Shown here in pieces: positions 40,560-51,886 of a DNA stretch of 64,000 bases. Source of the stretch: Antedon bifida (taxonomy: Eukaryota > Echinodermata > Crinoidea > Comatulida > Antedonidae). The notes under the pieces were generated by a model that saw nothing but the letters and a program-made list of their open reading frames with translations, was not told the origin of the DNA and ran no database searches. Each line of letters begins with the position of its first letter. The first letter of the stretch is position 1. A program made the translations under genes and the position numbers. The DNA lies in contig OY727098.1 of NCBI GenBank assembly GCA_963402885.1, forward strand, positions 16,106,717-16,170,716, read 5' to 3'.

Positions 40560-40720
40560 GTAACACCCATATTCAGAGGACACCCCTATTAGGGGACACT
40601 TTCCCATTGAGCGTACAAGGGAGAATATATATGACCAACATCTATTTAGGGGACACCCTATTAAAAGAACACTTTAATGGGTTCCGGAGGTGTTCCCACA
40701 ATAGGGGATTGGCTTTGTTT
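40560..40720. repeat. Dispersed repeat with AGGGGACACC units
   Basis: The block has spaced variants of a short unit: AGAGGACACCCCTATTAG, AGGGGACACTTTCCCATT, TTAGGGGACACCCTATTA, AAAGAACACTTTAATGGG and GGTGTTCCCACAATAGGGG, the last inverted. This looks like a degenerate minisatellite or foldback element. It is not a CRISPR array: spacings and units are irregular. Confidence 0.5.
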
Positions 40721-43700
40721 TCCTAAATACATCTACTACATTCTAATAAAAAATGAAATGCTGATGGAATTATATCACACTTTTTTTTATAGCTGTAAAT
40801 TATAAAAGAAAAGAAAGTAGCTTCCCCATCAAGTATATAATTCAATAATGCTGTTATATTCCACCAAAATAATAAGTAACAGCTTAAAAATTATTTCTTT
40901 AGATTGTATTGCATAGACTTAAGTATAGAGCAATATGATGAATGTTACTATTTTCAGATTTATTAATAAATGAACAAATTGGTTTATAATTTAATTAGGT
41001 CATACTTTATGTCACCATGAACTTTCTAGTTTCTTACTAGGAACTGACAAATTATTACTAAAGAAATATTAGTGTAGTTTTTAAAACATTATTAATTTTC
41101 TAATCTTGTTAGGTAATTTAATTACAATTTCTGTTTTTTATTAGAATTGACATAACTCTTTCTACCAACTAGGACACGGCTTTCCCATCACCGTGTGTTT
41201 TTAGATTAGGCTGGTGTTTGGACTACTTGCCACTGAATATTCTCAATAGGCCACAGGACAAATGGTTGGAAAAACATTTGTAGGGAAAAACTGTACAAAT
41301 AATGTATTAGAATATACCCATAATTCCATTTTTAATAACAAAAGGGAACTTTATTATTTTATTTTAGGAACAGTGATGATAAATCAGCATTTTTTTCCTT
41401 TCTTACCACCTAAACAATTGATATAAATTAGCAAGTATGAAGCACTTTCAGGACAAAAAAATGTCCCCCTAAATAGGAGTTACGCAAGAAAGCAGCAATG
41501 TTCCTTTTGTTGATAAAAGAAAAAAATATACTGTTTTAAGTTGTTTAATGTTAAAAAACATTATTTTCTGAATAAGAGTATTGCAAATGAGAGGGGGTAC
41601 TTTATTAGTTAATTATAGTAAAGTAGGGCAGATTTATTACACCCTGATCTTTCACACCAGCTTGAGTATGAAATTTTACTCGAGAAACAAAACAAATTGT
41701 GATTAATTTCATAGATATATACGAGGTTATTGTCATGTTTTTATAATCCTAGGGAGAACACGTAAGCACAAAGAGGGCTTACAGCCCCCTGGGGTGGAAC
41801 ATACCGATTAATTTCACCGCACTTGATTAAATTCATACGTCCTTTACAAATTGCCGGTAAAATCCGGAAATTTGTGAAAGAAGTGATCATAGTAGACAAT
41901 CTGACACCTTGACCCTTCAAATTAGATCTACTTTGCACTATATGTGTTGTTGATAGTTTACAACTAGAATCAATCAAATAATCATCTTACAGGATGCAAC
42001 TAAATTTAAATATTGTTTGGAATAATTCTTTGAAATTTGGCAAGTGCCTAATCTACAGTAATAGGAATCATTTCTATACTATTGGCATTGTCAGATGGTT
42101 GGGAAGAACATCAGTTTATGATATTTCTAATGATATTTTTTTATATAATATTTATAGCATTAATATATTAATTGTTAATGTGCCTTAGTTTTTGAGATGA
42201 TGAAAAGGTTTATTAAGTAATTAGACTTGGTAGGAGACCTGCTAGTACCATCTTGTGTCAAGATGTTTTACACTTTGCTTATTTCTGTGTACATATAAAT
42301 GTACATGTATGAAACTACAAAGATTAGGAAATATAGAATATGGTTTTCTGTTTTATTTTTTAATCAGTTGCCAAAAACAAAAATAAAAAAACCTTCCTTT
42401 TTATATTAATTCTGGTCATTGATTATTAATTAATACAATATTTTATGTATTTCATAATGTTGTCATTGTTACACTTGTGTTTCATGAATCATTTAAATGT
42501 ATGTGACCATTGTAATGTATATTCTTTATGCACTGGTCATTGTCCACTTTTTACACTCTTCCTGATTCTTCAACTGCTTTCCAAATGGACATTAATATTC
42601 TACTTTCAGGTTAGTTATTTTCTTCTCTTTTTGTGTGTTGTCATGCTTAACCACTGCTATTTCTATATGGGACTTTTCATTGACGCGACACAGCACCAAA
42701 GACTATAAAACGTAACAAGTGTGGTAACTTTTGTGACTACCCTGGTATTTTAGAACTGGTGTTGTTGCTGAAGTTATCACAACGCTAATTTTCAAGCATG
42801 TATACAGTAGTAGTCATTGTTATACTCAACTGTTAACAGTTTAGAGTAGGTGCCTTGTCATGATCCAATGGAAAAGTTTGCATTTATGTTTTGGTGTTTG
42901 TTCCGTATTCACATTGGTATTTTTGTTTACATCATATTTGTATCTTAACAACATACATTACTAATGCAATTGCATGTTGCTGTCTAAGGTTAATTTTGTG
43001 TTGTTTTATATTGTGACTAATACAATGTTTGTTGTGTACAATGAAAATTCTATGCAAAGGAATAAGAATAGCCAAAGATTTCCTGAACTTATGATTTCTA
43101 ATATATTTTCAGATTTTCTGTATGATTGTTATTTCTAAGAATGAATATATAAAATGAAAATGGAATATAAAATTAGAATTTAATTAAAAGTTCAATGTAT
43201 TCAATTCAATATATCATAAATATCTGAAAATTAATTTTTTATCATAACATATGGTTATGACTTTAAAGATACAATCACATAATTTGTTTAATTAATTTAT
43301 TTTCTGATAAATGATTGTGATTGGCTTTGATTATGGTATTACTACTTATAATAATATGAAAGTAATGGAATTATTATTTTTTCTTCTATCTTACGTCAAA
43401 AGAGAATTATTATTGACCTAGATGAAATACCTGGCATTTCCGTGATAGGTGTTAATTCAAAAGTATTTTTTCTTGTCATGTGGATGTGTAATATGTCTGT
43501 TTAAAGGGCTTTAGTAACTACCTTTCGGAAAGCCCTAAGGGTGTGGTTATATCCTTCTATATCATACTAGTTTCTTCTGATATGTCTGTTAAGTCGATTC
43601 TACCTAATTCTCAAGACTCGCAGACAGGCTTCCTATCAAATTTATCTGCCGATATTTTGGTCAATAGGGTACGTAGAACATGAGCTTCCTATTGTGTTTC

Positions 43701-43763
43701 TAGGTCATTCCTTTTCTCAATGGTTCAGAAATTATAATATCATTTGAGATAGGCCTATTTACA

Positions 43764-44396
43764 TTAAAGCCCCCTTCCCTACGTTTTTTAGATCTAATTT
43801 AAGATCACAAACTATATTTAATGTAAAAATAATACTATATGGTCCTATTGCGATAACTTTTTTCGTCTTTAAATGGTTAAAATGTGAAAAATAAGTCGAT
43901 TCTAATAATTATAGCGGCCCGCTATAAATCCCAAAATGCATTGCGCACGGATTGATATTTTTGTTTTTCACCTGTAATTCGCCCACTTTTCGATCGATCG
44001 TGAGGCCAAAACAAATGGAAGACTCCTAACTTTTCAGCGAAAATACCGGGTTTTCCCCAATTTGTATCAACGGAGTCTGGCAAAAATAGAAAGACAATTA
44101 ATGCAGCAACTATACAACGTCAGGCTAGGTATACAGCTAGCGTACGATGTTCGTACGTTACCGATGTTTACCAGCTAGGCCTACAAAACTAAGCCTAGCT
44201 AGGCTAGGCCTAAGACCGGCCACGAGAGGTCGATCGCCGCGAGCTACTTAGGTAGTGCATTGTTTCTCACTTTTTATCATAATTTACCATAAAACATACA
44301 TTTAAGACAAGGAATGACATGGTTTAATGTTTTTAAAGTGATATATATGTATTATTTTCCAAAAAACGTCCAAAATTGCAGGGAAGGGGTCTTTAA
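43764..44396. mobile_element. MITE family C, 633 bp, TTAA-flanked
   Basis: Left end TTAA|AGCCCCCTTCCCTACG; right end GCAGGGAAGGGGTCT|TTAA. The terminal inverted repeats match over about 15 bp with few differences and lie between TTAA tetranucleotides. The left half is shared with 17,457-17,795. The interior is G+C-richer and includes TAGCGGCCCGCTATA and a CTAGCTAGGCTAGGCCTA-rich patch with two TAGGCCTA palindromes. There is no coding capacity. The TTAA duplication suggests piggyBac-type mobilisation (inference). Confidence 0.75.
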
Positions 44397-46930
44397 ACCT
44401 TTGCAATATAGATTCATATTAAGATTTTAGGATTATAAATTGAAAGTAAATTGAAAATGAAAAATTGATTAGTCAAGTATATGCTAAGGATTTGAGGTTA
44501 AGATTTTTTTAAAGGTATGGTACATAGAACGAAGCCCTATAAACTTCATGTGTTTATGAATAAACATTGACTGTTATTTATACCATTTGGTAATCATGGT
44601 AAGATGGACAGTTTGAATTTGAACCCAGGAGATTAGTAAATGCAGGAAGCAGTATATGTGACCTTGATGGAATTATTTTTCTGCAACAGTTACAATATTT
44701 TGATGTCATTAACATTTTGGCATAAGATACATTGACCGTAATTTCATATTAAATCTAATGGCACTACCATTTACATTTAGCCTAGCAAACATTTTAGGCT
44801 AGGTCACTGATGAATAATATCCCACTTTTGAAACACATCAGATCTTACATTCCCCTGGGTACCTATCTGCCCCTCTTTTCTTTCCTTTAGGCTAACAATC
44901 TCATAATACAGGTCAAATAGTTCCTTTGAAAAATCAAAAAAAAAAATCATCTGTTTTTAGTACTCTTTTGTTTAGAATGACATATTCTGCAAGGAGTTTT
45001 GTCAAGTCTTTTGAGACAAACAAAAAATTGAAACTATTTTGTTTTTAGTCATTCTTTGAAATGATGTAGTCTGAAAGAGAGTTTTGTCAACTGTAACAAA
45101 TCTAAGAGTTAACTTTCTTTTCTAAAGTTTTACTCATTGTACCAACCTATTTCCTAGTAAACGCAGTTATTTCAAATCTGATATTGATCATTGTTTTTGC
45201 CTTATACCACTTAATGCCACATGTGACTCTTTAGGTGTGGTTGTTGAAACCAACTGTCTAAATATATTTCCGATATACAATTCAACTTTATTATTTATTA
45301 AACTTGCTGAACTGTATGATTAGTTTATGAAAAGATTGAATATAGAACGCATGTTACTCCTTTAATCTGTGTGGTTGGTAGATGATTCACTTCACCAGTA
45401 AATTATTATTTTTTCATTACATTTCATATCTTACATAAGAATAAATTTATGTTAAATATCTCTATTAAAATGATCTATGTATCCTGTATTGCAATTTAAT
45501 TTACAATACCATATATGCATGCTTAAATAAAAGCTGATAAATAAAATTATTAGATTAAAAATCAATATTAAAGGCAAAAGTTGAAATAGTTAATATAGAG
45601 TTATTAAATCATCTGGCTGTTGTGAATATGCTAACATTGTATTGAAATGGATTGTGTAAAAACAAAGAAGTAAGCCCATGTTTCTTCTTGGTACAGATTA
45701 CTGCTACTGTATGCGATAAATCTAATCTTTTTTTTTTTATTCTGTTTGATTCATATTGAGATTTTGGCAAGATTGACAACTCATAAAATTTCTCCTCATT
45801 CAACAATATGAAACATTCACAGTCACTTCCATCCAAAGGCCAGACCATGCAAACATTTGGCACTCAGATTTTGGCTGAGAAAGCAGAGTCAGTTTAGACA
45901 ACACACTCTACATTGCGTATTACACATTCCCACCATGTAGCACGACTGTGCAATAGTACCTTAATGAGAGATAGTAATGCATGGCATGTGATACAATGTA
46001 AGCCAATCAAATGGCAAGGGATACACTTTATAGTATGTGTGTTATATTGGATATTTACTGAGATAAGTGTATGTGAAAGAACAAAATTTAAGTATTCTGT
46101 AAAGAATACCATATATAATCATATCTTTTTAATTTCATAATTGGTGTCAAGCTTATCCTTTGATAACATGAGATGAAACAAAAATGATTCAATAAAAAAA
46201 AATCATCAGTTAATTAAAGAAATATAGCCCTCCCTTTTTGAGAATAAAACTTATATCTGTGTTTTATTAATGCCTCCTTGGTGGCATTGGTAATGCTAAA
46301 ATTTAATTTATTTATTAATGTTCTTATCATAAACATTCCATCCTTTAATGCCATGTTTAATTATATATTAATAATCTAGATTTGTTAAAACAATGAAAAG
46401 GAAATGCTATCAAATTAATAACTAAATGACAAACATATCAAAGTTATTTCTGTGTTGCCTTGATAAATCTCCTTTTTTTATTATTATTATAAATGAATTG
46501 CATTGAACGTAAACCTAATTGTTTCTGATGTGCCCATGCTTACTGTGAGTCATAAAGGATTTTGTAAAATAATTTGTAACACACATGCATGCATGTTGAT
46601 TAAGATTGACGTATGAGAGTACTCTATACATATTAAATGAAAAAAAAAAACATTTTTATTTGATCTGTGAGGTTATTACCAAACTATTAGCATTAAAATT
46701 GCTTTAAAAAAATTTAAATAGCAAGACTGAAAAACTATACTATAATAGTTAAAACGCCCACATAAATATTTTTTTTTTATGGTAATAGTGATATCATATT
46801 AATTATTTCAAAGGTTTTATTAAAGGTTTTCCATCCAGAGATAAGCTAATTATAAGAGACCCTAACATAAAATACACATAAAATAAAAGACAATTACATT
46901 AAAATAGACTAATAATTTATATGCAAATTT

Positions 46931-46957
46931 TAACTAATGTATATACTACATTAGTTA
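46931..46957. repeat. 11-bp perfect hairpin
   Basis: TAACTAATGTA (46,931-46,941) pairs with TACATTAGTTA (46,947-46,957) around a 5-nt loop, just left of a MITE family B copy. Confidence 0.8.
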
Positions 46958-46984
46958 TAATTTACAGAAAAAGACCATCTACCT

Positions 46985-47339
46985 TTAAAGATGTATTGTC
47001 CCCCTAAAAAATATTTTTTTTAATTTTTGTTGTTGAATATGCCATTTTAATATCACATAATAGTTATTCACTATGACCAAAAACTTGAACCAAAAAAAAA
47101 ACATTTTCCACCAAAAAAATGTAATTTAAAGCAAAATATACCTAAATTGTCTGGAAGACAATGGTTTTTGGTTGAAATTAACCATTTCTTTTGTCTTTTT
47201 ATAAGTGAAATAATTATTTTTGATGATTTTTTTTCTACAGAAGTGAATAACTTTATTAAAACTGTGAAATTGCCTATTGAAAATCTGATTTTATTAATCT
47301 TTATTTTTTCATGTTTTTTGGGGGACAATACATCTTTAA
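46985..47339. mobile_element. MITE family B, 355 bp, TTAA-flanked
   Basis: TTAA|AGATGTATTGTCCCCC at the left and GGGGGACAATACATCT|TTAA at the right form 16-bp perfect terminal inverted repeats between TTAA sites. The subterminal ATAGTTATTCACTATGACC corresponds to AAAGTTATTCACTTTAAG in the 27.7-kb copy. Overlapping open frames on both strands are by-products of the foldback structure. It sits about 120 bp upstream of the next collagen exon. Confidence 0.82.
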
Positions 47340-47460
47340 GGAATTGTATTTATTTTGAAAAGAAATATTTGTATAGTATATAATACCAATAATATTAATA
47401 TTATGTTTGAGTTAATTATAAATATATACTTATAACTAGATCTATTCTTTTTATTTTCAG

Positions 47461-47493
47461 ATTAGAATTGTTGAAGAAATTAGGATTTCACAG
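47461..47493 (+). CDS. Collagen-gene linker exon, 33 bp, amphipathic
   Basis: Flanked by a near-ideal acceptor (CTATTCTTTTTATTTTCAG) and a consensus donor (CAG|GTAAGT); phase 0 at both ends. It encodes IRIVEEIRISQ, with hydrophobic residues spaced I-x-I-V-x-x-I-x-I. This could be a short helix or coiled-coil turn, or a beta strand, that helps chain registration next to the collagen helix. The function is inferred from known trimerisation segments beside collagen domains; the splice signals are directly visible. Confidence 0.65.
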
Positions 47494-48375
47494 GTAAGTT
47501 GAATCTTCTTTTTTAAACCCCCCTTTATAAAAAAAAAGCGAGAAAGTCTTCCCACAATCCCTATCACCCGTGTAAGATATTCTTCAGCATTCTGTAATTC
47601 AAAAGTTAATATAGCTTTATTGAGGCAGAGAACTCAAATAAGCAATCGAATAAGTACCATACTAATATACATTTAAAATGCACTTGTTCAATCACAAACA
47701 CAGTATTTGTATAATAAGAAGTTATGTATTTTAATAAAATAATTATAAAGAACCCAAGCTTTGTAGTCGAAAGCACCGTACTATTTAAGGTGCGCTTGTA
47801 TCACATATACGGTATTCGTAATACAACAAGACATAATAAAATGATTATGAAATAAAATCTTTTATGTGTTGGAACAGGGTACCTACTCTTGGGATTACTC
47901 ATATGGGTAGCATTTTTATTGAATAATTAGCTATGAAAACGAAGCGAATCTACAAAGAAAGTTGCGTGCATCTTTCAATTTTAATAAGGACAGTGACAAG
48001 ACTATAGGAGTACAGGTTGGAATGAGGCCAAATATGAGTCGCATTCATGGTTACATTTACTACACGTGGTACATGTCTGCAGGACGTAGGAAATACATTC
48101 ATAAAAGACACTATACTGTAGGGTATTTAGCCTAATCTATCGTGATCCCATAATTTTTTTCCTTTAATTGTTTTAATTATTATGTCATAATATTCATTTC
48201 ATTTCATTTATTTATTCGACACAAGTGGTCCAGGGGTTGCGACAGCAACAGAGCGCCATAACACATTTGTGTCCGCAACCCCTGTAACATACAACTTAAT
48301 ACAAGTTAAAAATGAATAAAAAATATACAGATTATATTACACAATTTAAAATACACCTAAACAATTAAAATAAAG

Positions 48376-51300
48376 TTATCGATTATCAAGCAGATATTTT
48401 TTCAATTTTGACAGAAAATTTTTCAAAGGAAGAGTAACTGCTTGATTTTTGATGGGGGGTAGTGATGACCATATAACAGGAAAATTGTTGATAGACGAAT
48501 ATTTTAAAGTATCGGTACGTGCAAAAGGGTGGACAAATGTGAGTAATTCAGGATGGCGTTGATTGATATGAATATTATTGTTTACAGTACTACAAAAAGT
48601 TAAATTATAAAAACAACGAAATATAAAGGAAATTAAAATCATTAAACGTCTATCACGTAAGGATAACCAACCCAAAGTTATTAAACGTTCGTCGTATGAT
48701 ATAGGTCCGCAGTGGGGTCCCAGAATACGTCTAGAGGCCCGTCGCTGAACCTGTTCGAGGCGTTCTATGTGTCCTCCATTTCTGGGGCCCCACGCCGGCA
48801 AACCATACTCAAGAATAGGTAGCACCAAAGTTTTGTACAGACACGAAATCGCGTCTGGAGAACAATTTCCGGCTACAGAAAAAATAAAGCCTAACATTCG
48901 ATTAGCTTTAGATATCAGATTATCAATATGAACGTTCCAATTCAGTTTAGAATCGATATGTACTCCTAAATGTTTATGGCTATCCACCACCGCAATTGTC
49001 TCACCATTAAGAAAGTACAACGGCTTAACAAAGTTACGCTTTCTGGTGATATGCATTAATTTAGTTTTGTTGACATTGAATTTCATTTGATTCTTATCAG
49101 CCCAATTAGATAAAATATTTATATCATTTTGCAAATTAACAATATCGTTGGCATTTTGTCTGTGTCTATAAAGTATTATATCATCTGCAAAAAGAAAACA
49201 TTCAGAAGAAACATTATGATTAACATCGTTCACAAACATATTGAATAAAATTGGGCCAAGACAACTGCCCTGAGGTATACCCGATGTGACTGGAAGTACG
49301 GAAGAAGTAGCCCCCCTGAAACACACTTTCTGATTCCTATCCGTCAAGTATGAAGATATCCATTTCCAGATATTACCTTGAATATTGAAATTTACAGCAA
49401 TTTTTGTTAATAAGATGTCGAAAGGCATTTTATCAAATGCTTTGCTCATGTCTAAAAACAGAGTATCAATAATTGCTGGCTCACGTTTGTCAAGAATTTT
49501 TGACCAGTGATAGGTAACATTATTGAGTTGAGTTACACAAGATTTATGTTTGACGAAACCATGTTGATTAGGGTTAAGTAAACCGTTGTCATACGTAAAG
49601 TTATTAATATTATTTACGATAATCTTCTCTAAAATTTTACACACCAAAGAGGAAAGGGCTACTGGTCTATAATTAGTTATTGCTGCCTTATCGCCAGATT
49701 TATGAACTGGAATAGTATTTACACATTTCCAATCATTGGGCACAGTACCAGTATTAAGGGAAGTACGATACAGCAACCAAAGGGGATAGGCAATAGAGTG
49801 CGATATCGGCTTGAGTAATTTGACTGATATTAAATCTGGTCCAGGAGCGGAATTAGACCGAAATGTAGAAATGGTGTTAATTATATCATTCGGACTAAAT
49901 GAAATATCAGCAAGTACAGGGATTTTAAGAGAACAGGGGGGAGGTTCGTTAAAATTAAAATGAACGTTAACATCATTAAAAATAGAAGTAAAATAACGAT
50001 TAAAACCGTTTACAATGTCTTCAATGTTGGAGTAATGAGAGTTATTCGTTGGATTAATAAATTTACTGGGTAAAGAAGATGAACGTTTTTCTTTCACAAA
50101 CGCGAAAAAACGTTTTTTATTGTCAGCGGATCTGAATAGATCGTTTACGTAATCCTTATATGATTTCCTGATGGCATAGTGAACTTTGTTTCGCCATTGT
50201 TTGTGAGCATCCCAGTGTTCTTGTATGCCAGAACGTCTAGATTTTTTAAAAAGTTTCTTTTTCTTCTGAATCATACGTTTAATATCCTTAGTTATCCATG
50301 GACTGCTCAGTTTACGTGCTCTGCTTTTGACCCTCGGGAAACTATCGCGAACTGCGGCATCAATAATGTCCATGAAGCCACTCCATGATGCATTTACGTC
50401 ATTTTCGTTAAGGAACATACTCCAAGGTGCCAAATGCAAGAGATTATTTAGATGATGGAAGTCACCTCTGTTCCACTTAATAAATGAGCGTATTGTGGAT
50501 GTAGTTGGTAAACTGAGACGACAATCGATATCAAATTCAATTGCATGGTGGTCGCTCTCGACTGGATTGTCAACGACGCTTATATTTCTTACTGAGGATC
50601 CCGTATTTGAGAACACGAGATCTATCTGTGAGCCATCATTAGCGTTTGTGGAAGGTCGAGTATTTTGGTTTACTAATTGATCGAAACCATACATGTTTAA
50701 CACGTCGATGAATTTATGTGGTGCATTAGGCCAATTGATATTAAAGTCGCCCAAAACGACAACCGATTCATATTTATGGAATGAATGTTCTTGGCTAGCT
50801 AGTGCAAGTTCAAATTGATCCCAATAAGAAACAGTTGAGTCTGGGGGTCTGTACACAAGGCATAACAGATGCGATTTGTTGTGACATGTGATAGAGACCC
50901 ATAACATTTCAATGTTCAGTTCAGATGCAATAACCTTTGATTGCAATGTGCTGTTTATACCAATCAGTAAACCTCCGCCACGGGTAACAGATTCGCGATC
51001 GCGACGAAAAATGTCAAATTTATTAGAAAAATGTAACATTTGCGTATCATCCTCGGAGTTCAACCATGTTTCCGTTAAGCATATAATGTCTAATCCATCT
51101 GATTTAGTATCGCAGAAAATATCCAAATCAATCGACTTATTGCGAATACTGCGACAGTTGGAGAGTAAAACTGAAACTGATTTTTTGGTTGGTCGATCAC
51201 TACGGGATTTGTCAGAGTTGTTGACTGGTCCTGGATTAGGATGGACATCCCCGGACGTGAGCAATACTTTAAAGTTGGCGGTTGAGTTTGGATAGTACTG

Positions 51301-51576
51301 TGTTGGTGCTTTGAAAAATTTCCGTTTGTGTGGCCTGACTACCAATCCATTGTTGTTGGTAAATGGAGCGTGAATAGCGCGAAAAACAAAAGATTGTGTC
51401 CCATACTGATCGATGTAATTAGGCCTATAGTACATATATTTATGCACGTCGCCACTAATTGATGAATATAACTTCATAGGTAATGATGTATCAGGACTAT
51501 GAATCATAAATATAACAGTACAAGTCAATGCAATTAAAAAACGAAAGTTTATAATGGCACACCTTACCGCCGCCAT
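48376..51576 (-). CDS. LINE polyprotein: leader, 2A-like motif, APE endonuclease, reverse transcriptase
   Basis: The protein has 1066 codons from ATG 51,576, which has A at -3 and G at +4. The frame is open 15 codons further upstream, but only from a TTG. Residues 1-30 form a basic then hydrophobic segment (MAAVRCAIINFRFLIALTCT...) like a signal peptide or anchor. Residues 102-117 contain FKVLLTSGDVHPNPGP, a 2A-like ribosome-skipping motif with His in place of the usual Glu/acidic residue; separation would fall between Gly116 and Pro117. The APE-type endonuclease follows (about 133-355): SNCRSIRNK, ICLTETWL with catalytic Glu near 169, YRPPDS, VVLGDFNINWP (Asp near 277), SDHHAIEFDI near 341. 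The reverse transcriptase (about 570-850) has NSAPGPD, NYRPVALSS, LFLDMSKAFD (Asp near 709), SGIPQGSCLGP and FLFADDIILYR (Asp-Asp near 798-799). The C-terminal region includes HLGVHID and LEYGLPAWGP. No key residue is lost and no frameshift is seen, so it may be competent. There is no separate ORF1 protein; the leader takes that position. Confidence 0.93.
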   Translation of the reverse strand: MAAVRCAIINFRFLIALTCTVIFMIHSPDTSLPMKLYSSISGDVHKYMYYRPNYIDQYGTQSFVFRAIHAPFTNNNGLVVRPHKRKFFKAPTQYYPNSTANFKVLLTSGDVHPNPGPVNNSDKSRSDRPTKKSVSVLLSNCRSIRNKSIDLDIFCDTKSDGLDIICLTETWLNSEDDTQMLHFSNKFDIFRRDRESVTRGGGLLIGINSTLQSKVIASELNIEMLWVSITCHNKSHLLCLVYRPPDSTVSYWDQFELALASQEHSFHKYESVVVLGDFNINWPNAPHKFIDVLNMYGFDQLVNQNTRPSTNANDGSQIDLVFSNTGSSVRNISVVDNPVESDHHAIEFDIDCRLSLPTTSTIRSFIKWNRGDFHHLNNLLHLAPWSMFLNENDVNASWSGFMDIIDAAVRDSFPRVKSRARKLSSPWITKDIKRMIQKKKKLFKKSRRSGIQEHWDAHKQWRNKVHYAIRKSYKDYVNDLFRSADNKKRFFAFVKEKRSSSLPSKFINPTNNSHYSNIEDIVNGFNRYFTSIFNDVNVHFNFNEPPPCSLKIPVLADISFSPNDIINTISTFRSNSAPGPDLISVKLLKPISHSIAYPLWLLYRTSLNTGTVPNDWKCVNTIPVHKSGDKAAITNYRPVALSSLVCKILEKIIVNNINNFTYDNGLLNPNQHGFVKHKSCVTQLNNVTYHWSKILDKREPAIIDTLFLDMSKAFDKMPFDILLTKIAVNFNIQGNIWKWISSYLTDRNQKVCFRGATSSVLPVTSGIPQGSCLGPILFNMFVNDVNHNVSSECFLFADDIILYRHRQNANDIVNLQNDINILSNWADKNQMKFNVNKTKLMHITRKRNFVKPLYFLNGETIAVVDSHKHLGVHIDSKLNWNVHIDNLISKANRMLGFIFSVAGNCSPDAISCLYKTLVLPILEYGLPAWGPRNGGHIERLEQVQRRASRRILGPHCGPISYDERLITLGWLSLRDRRLMILISFIFRCFYNLTFCSTVNNNIHINQRHPELLTFVHPFARTDTLKYSSINNFPVIWSSLPPIKNQAVTLPLKNFLSKLKKYLLDNR

Positions 51577-51867
51577 ACTCCGCTCTGTGACACAAAATTC
51601 TGGTTGAAATTCCGAGTCCAATTCCGAATAGGATCACGACTTGCTGAATAAATTCCTGGGTCAGAATCTCTGTTAAAATAGCTCCAATACTGATCAAAAC
51701 GACAACTACAGTGTCAAGATTGAAGAGGCCCGGCAGCGATGGTATGAGAGCGAGTTAGGCCCAAGGAGTGGCTCTGATGCTCCAAAAGTATTACAGGCGA
51801 TGAATGCCAGTGAGGGGTAGCAAGGTGAGCTGAAGCGTAAACAAATGTAGCTTAGAGAGCTCCACGT

Positions 51868-51886
51868 GAACACGTCCGTTCACGTC
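51868..51886 (-). promoter_or_regulatory. Palindromic 5' end of the LINE
   Basis: CGTGAAC (51,865-51,871) and GTTCACG (51,878-51,884) form a 7-bp inverted repeat with a 6-nt centre, at the presumed transcription start of the LINE and beside CACGTG. LINEs carry internal 5' promoters, so this may be a protein-binding site or an RNA hairpin; the role is inference. Confidence 0.35.

Larger units (their letters stand above)
40306..47460. other. Intron of the collagen gene, 7.2 kb
   Basis: It contains a repeat rich in AGGGGACAC units (40,560-40,720), the large MITE family C copy (43,764-44,396) and a MITE family B copy (46,985-47,339). I see no other convincing exon; a 9-bp Gly-Glu-His block at 41,753 is treated as chance. 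Confidence 0.55.

Noticed and set aside
40560..40720. Possible CRISPR-like or tandem array (AGGGGACAC units)
   Set aside because: Units are irregular in spacing and sequence, some inverted; animal genomic context.
41753..41761. 9-bp micro-exon GGAGAACAC (Gly-Glu-His) between TCCTAG and GTAAGC
   Set aside because: Phase 0 fits, but a 9-bp match flanked by short splice consensus is expected by chance in a 7-kb intron.
45609..45863. 84-codon minus-strand open frame (PLDGSDCECFILLNEEKFYELS...)
   Set aside because: Somewhat protein-like in its first half, but it runs into an A-rich tract coding for lysines and has no splice signals or family match.
50179..51295. Plus-strand open frames opposite the LINE ORF
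   Set aside because: These are shadows of the minus-strand LINE coding sequence.
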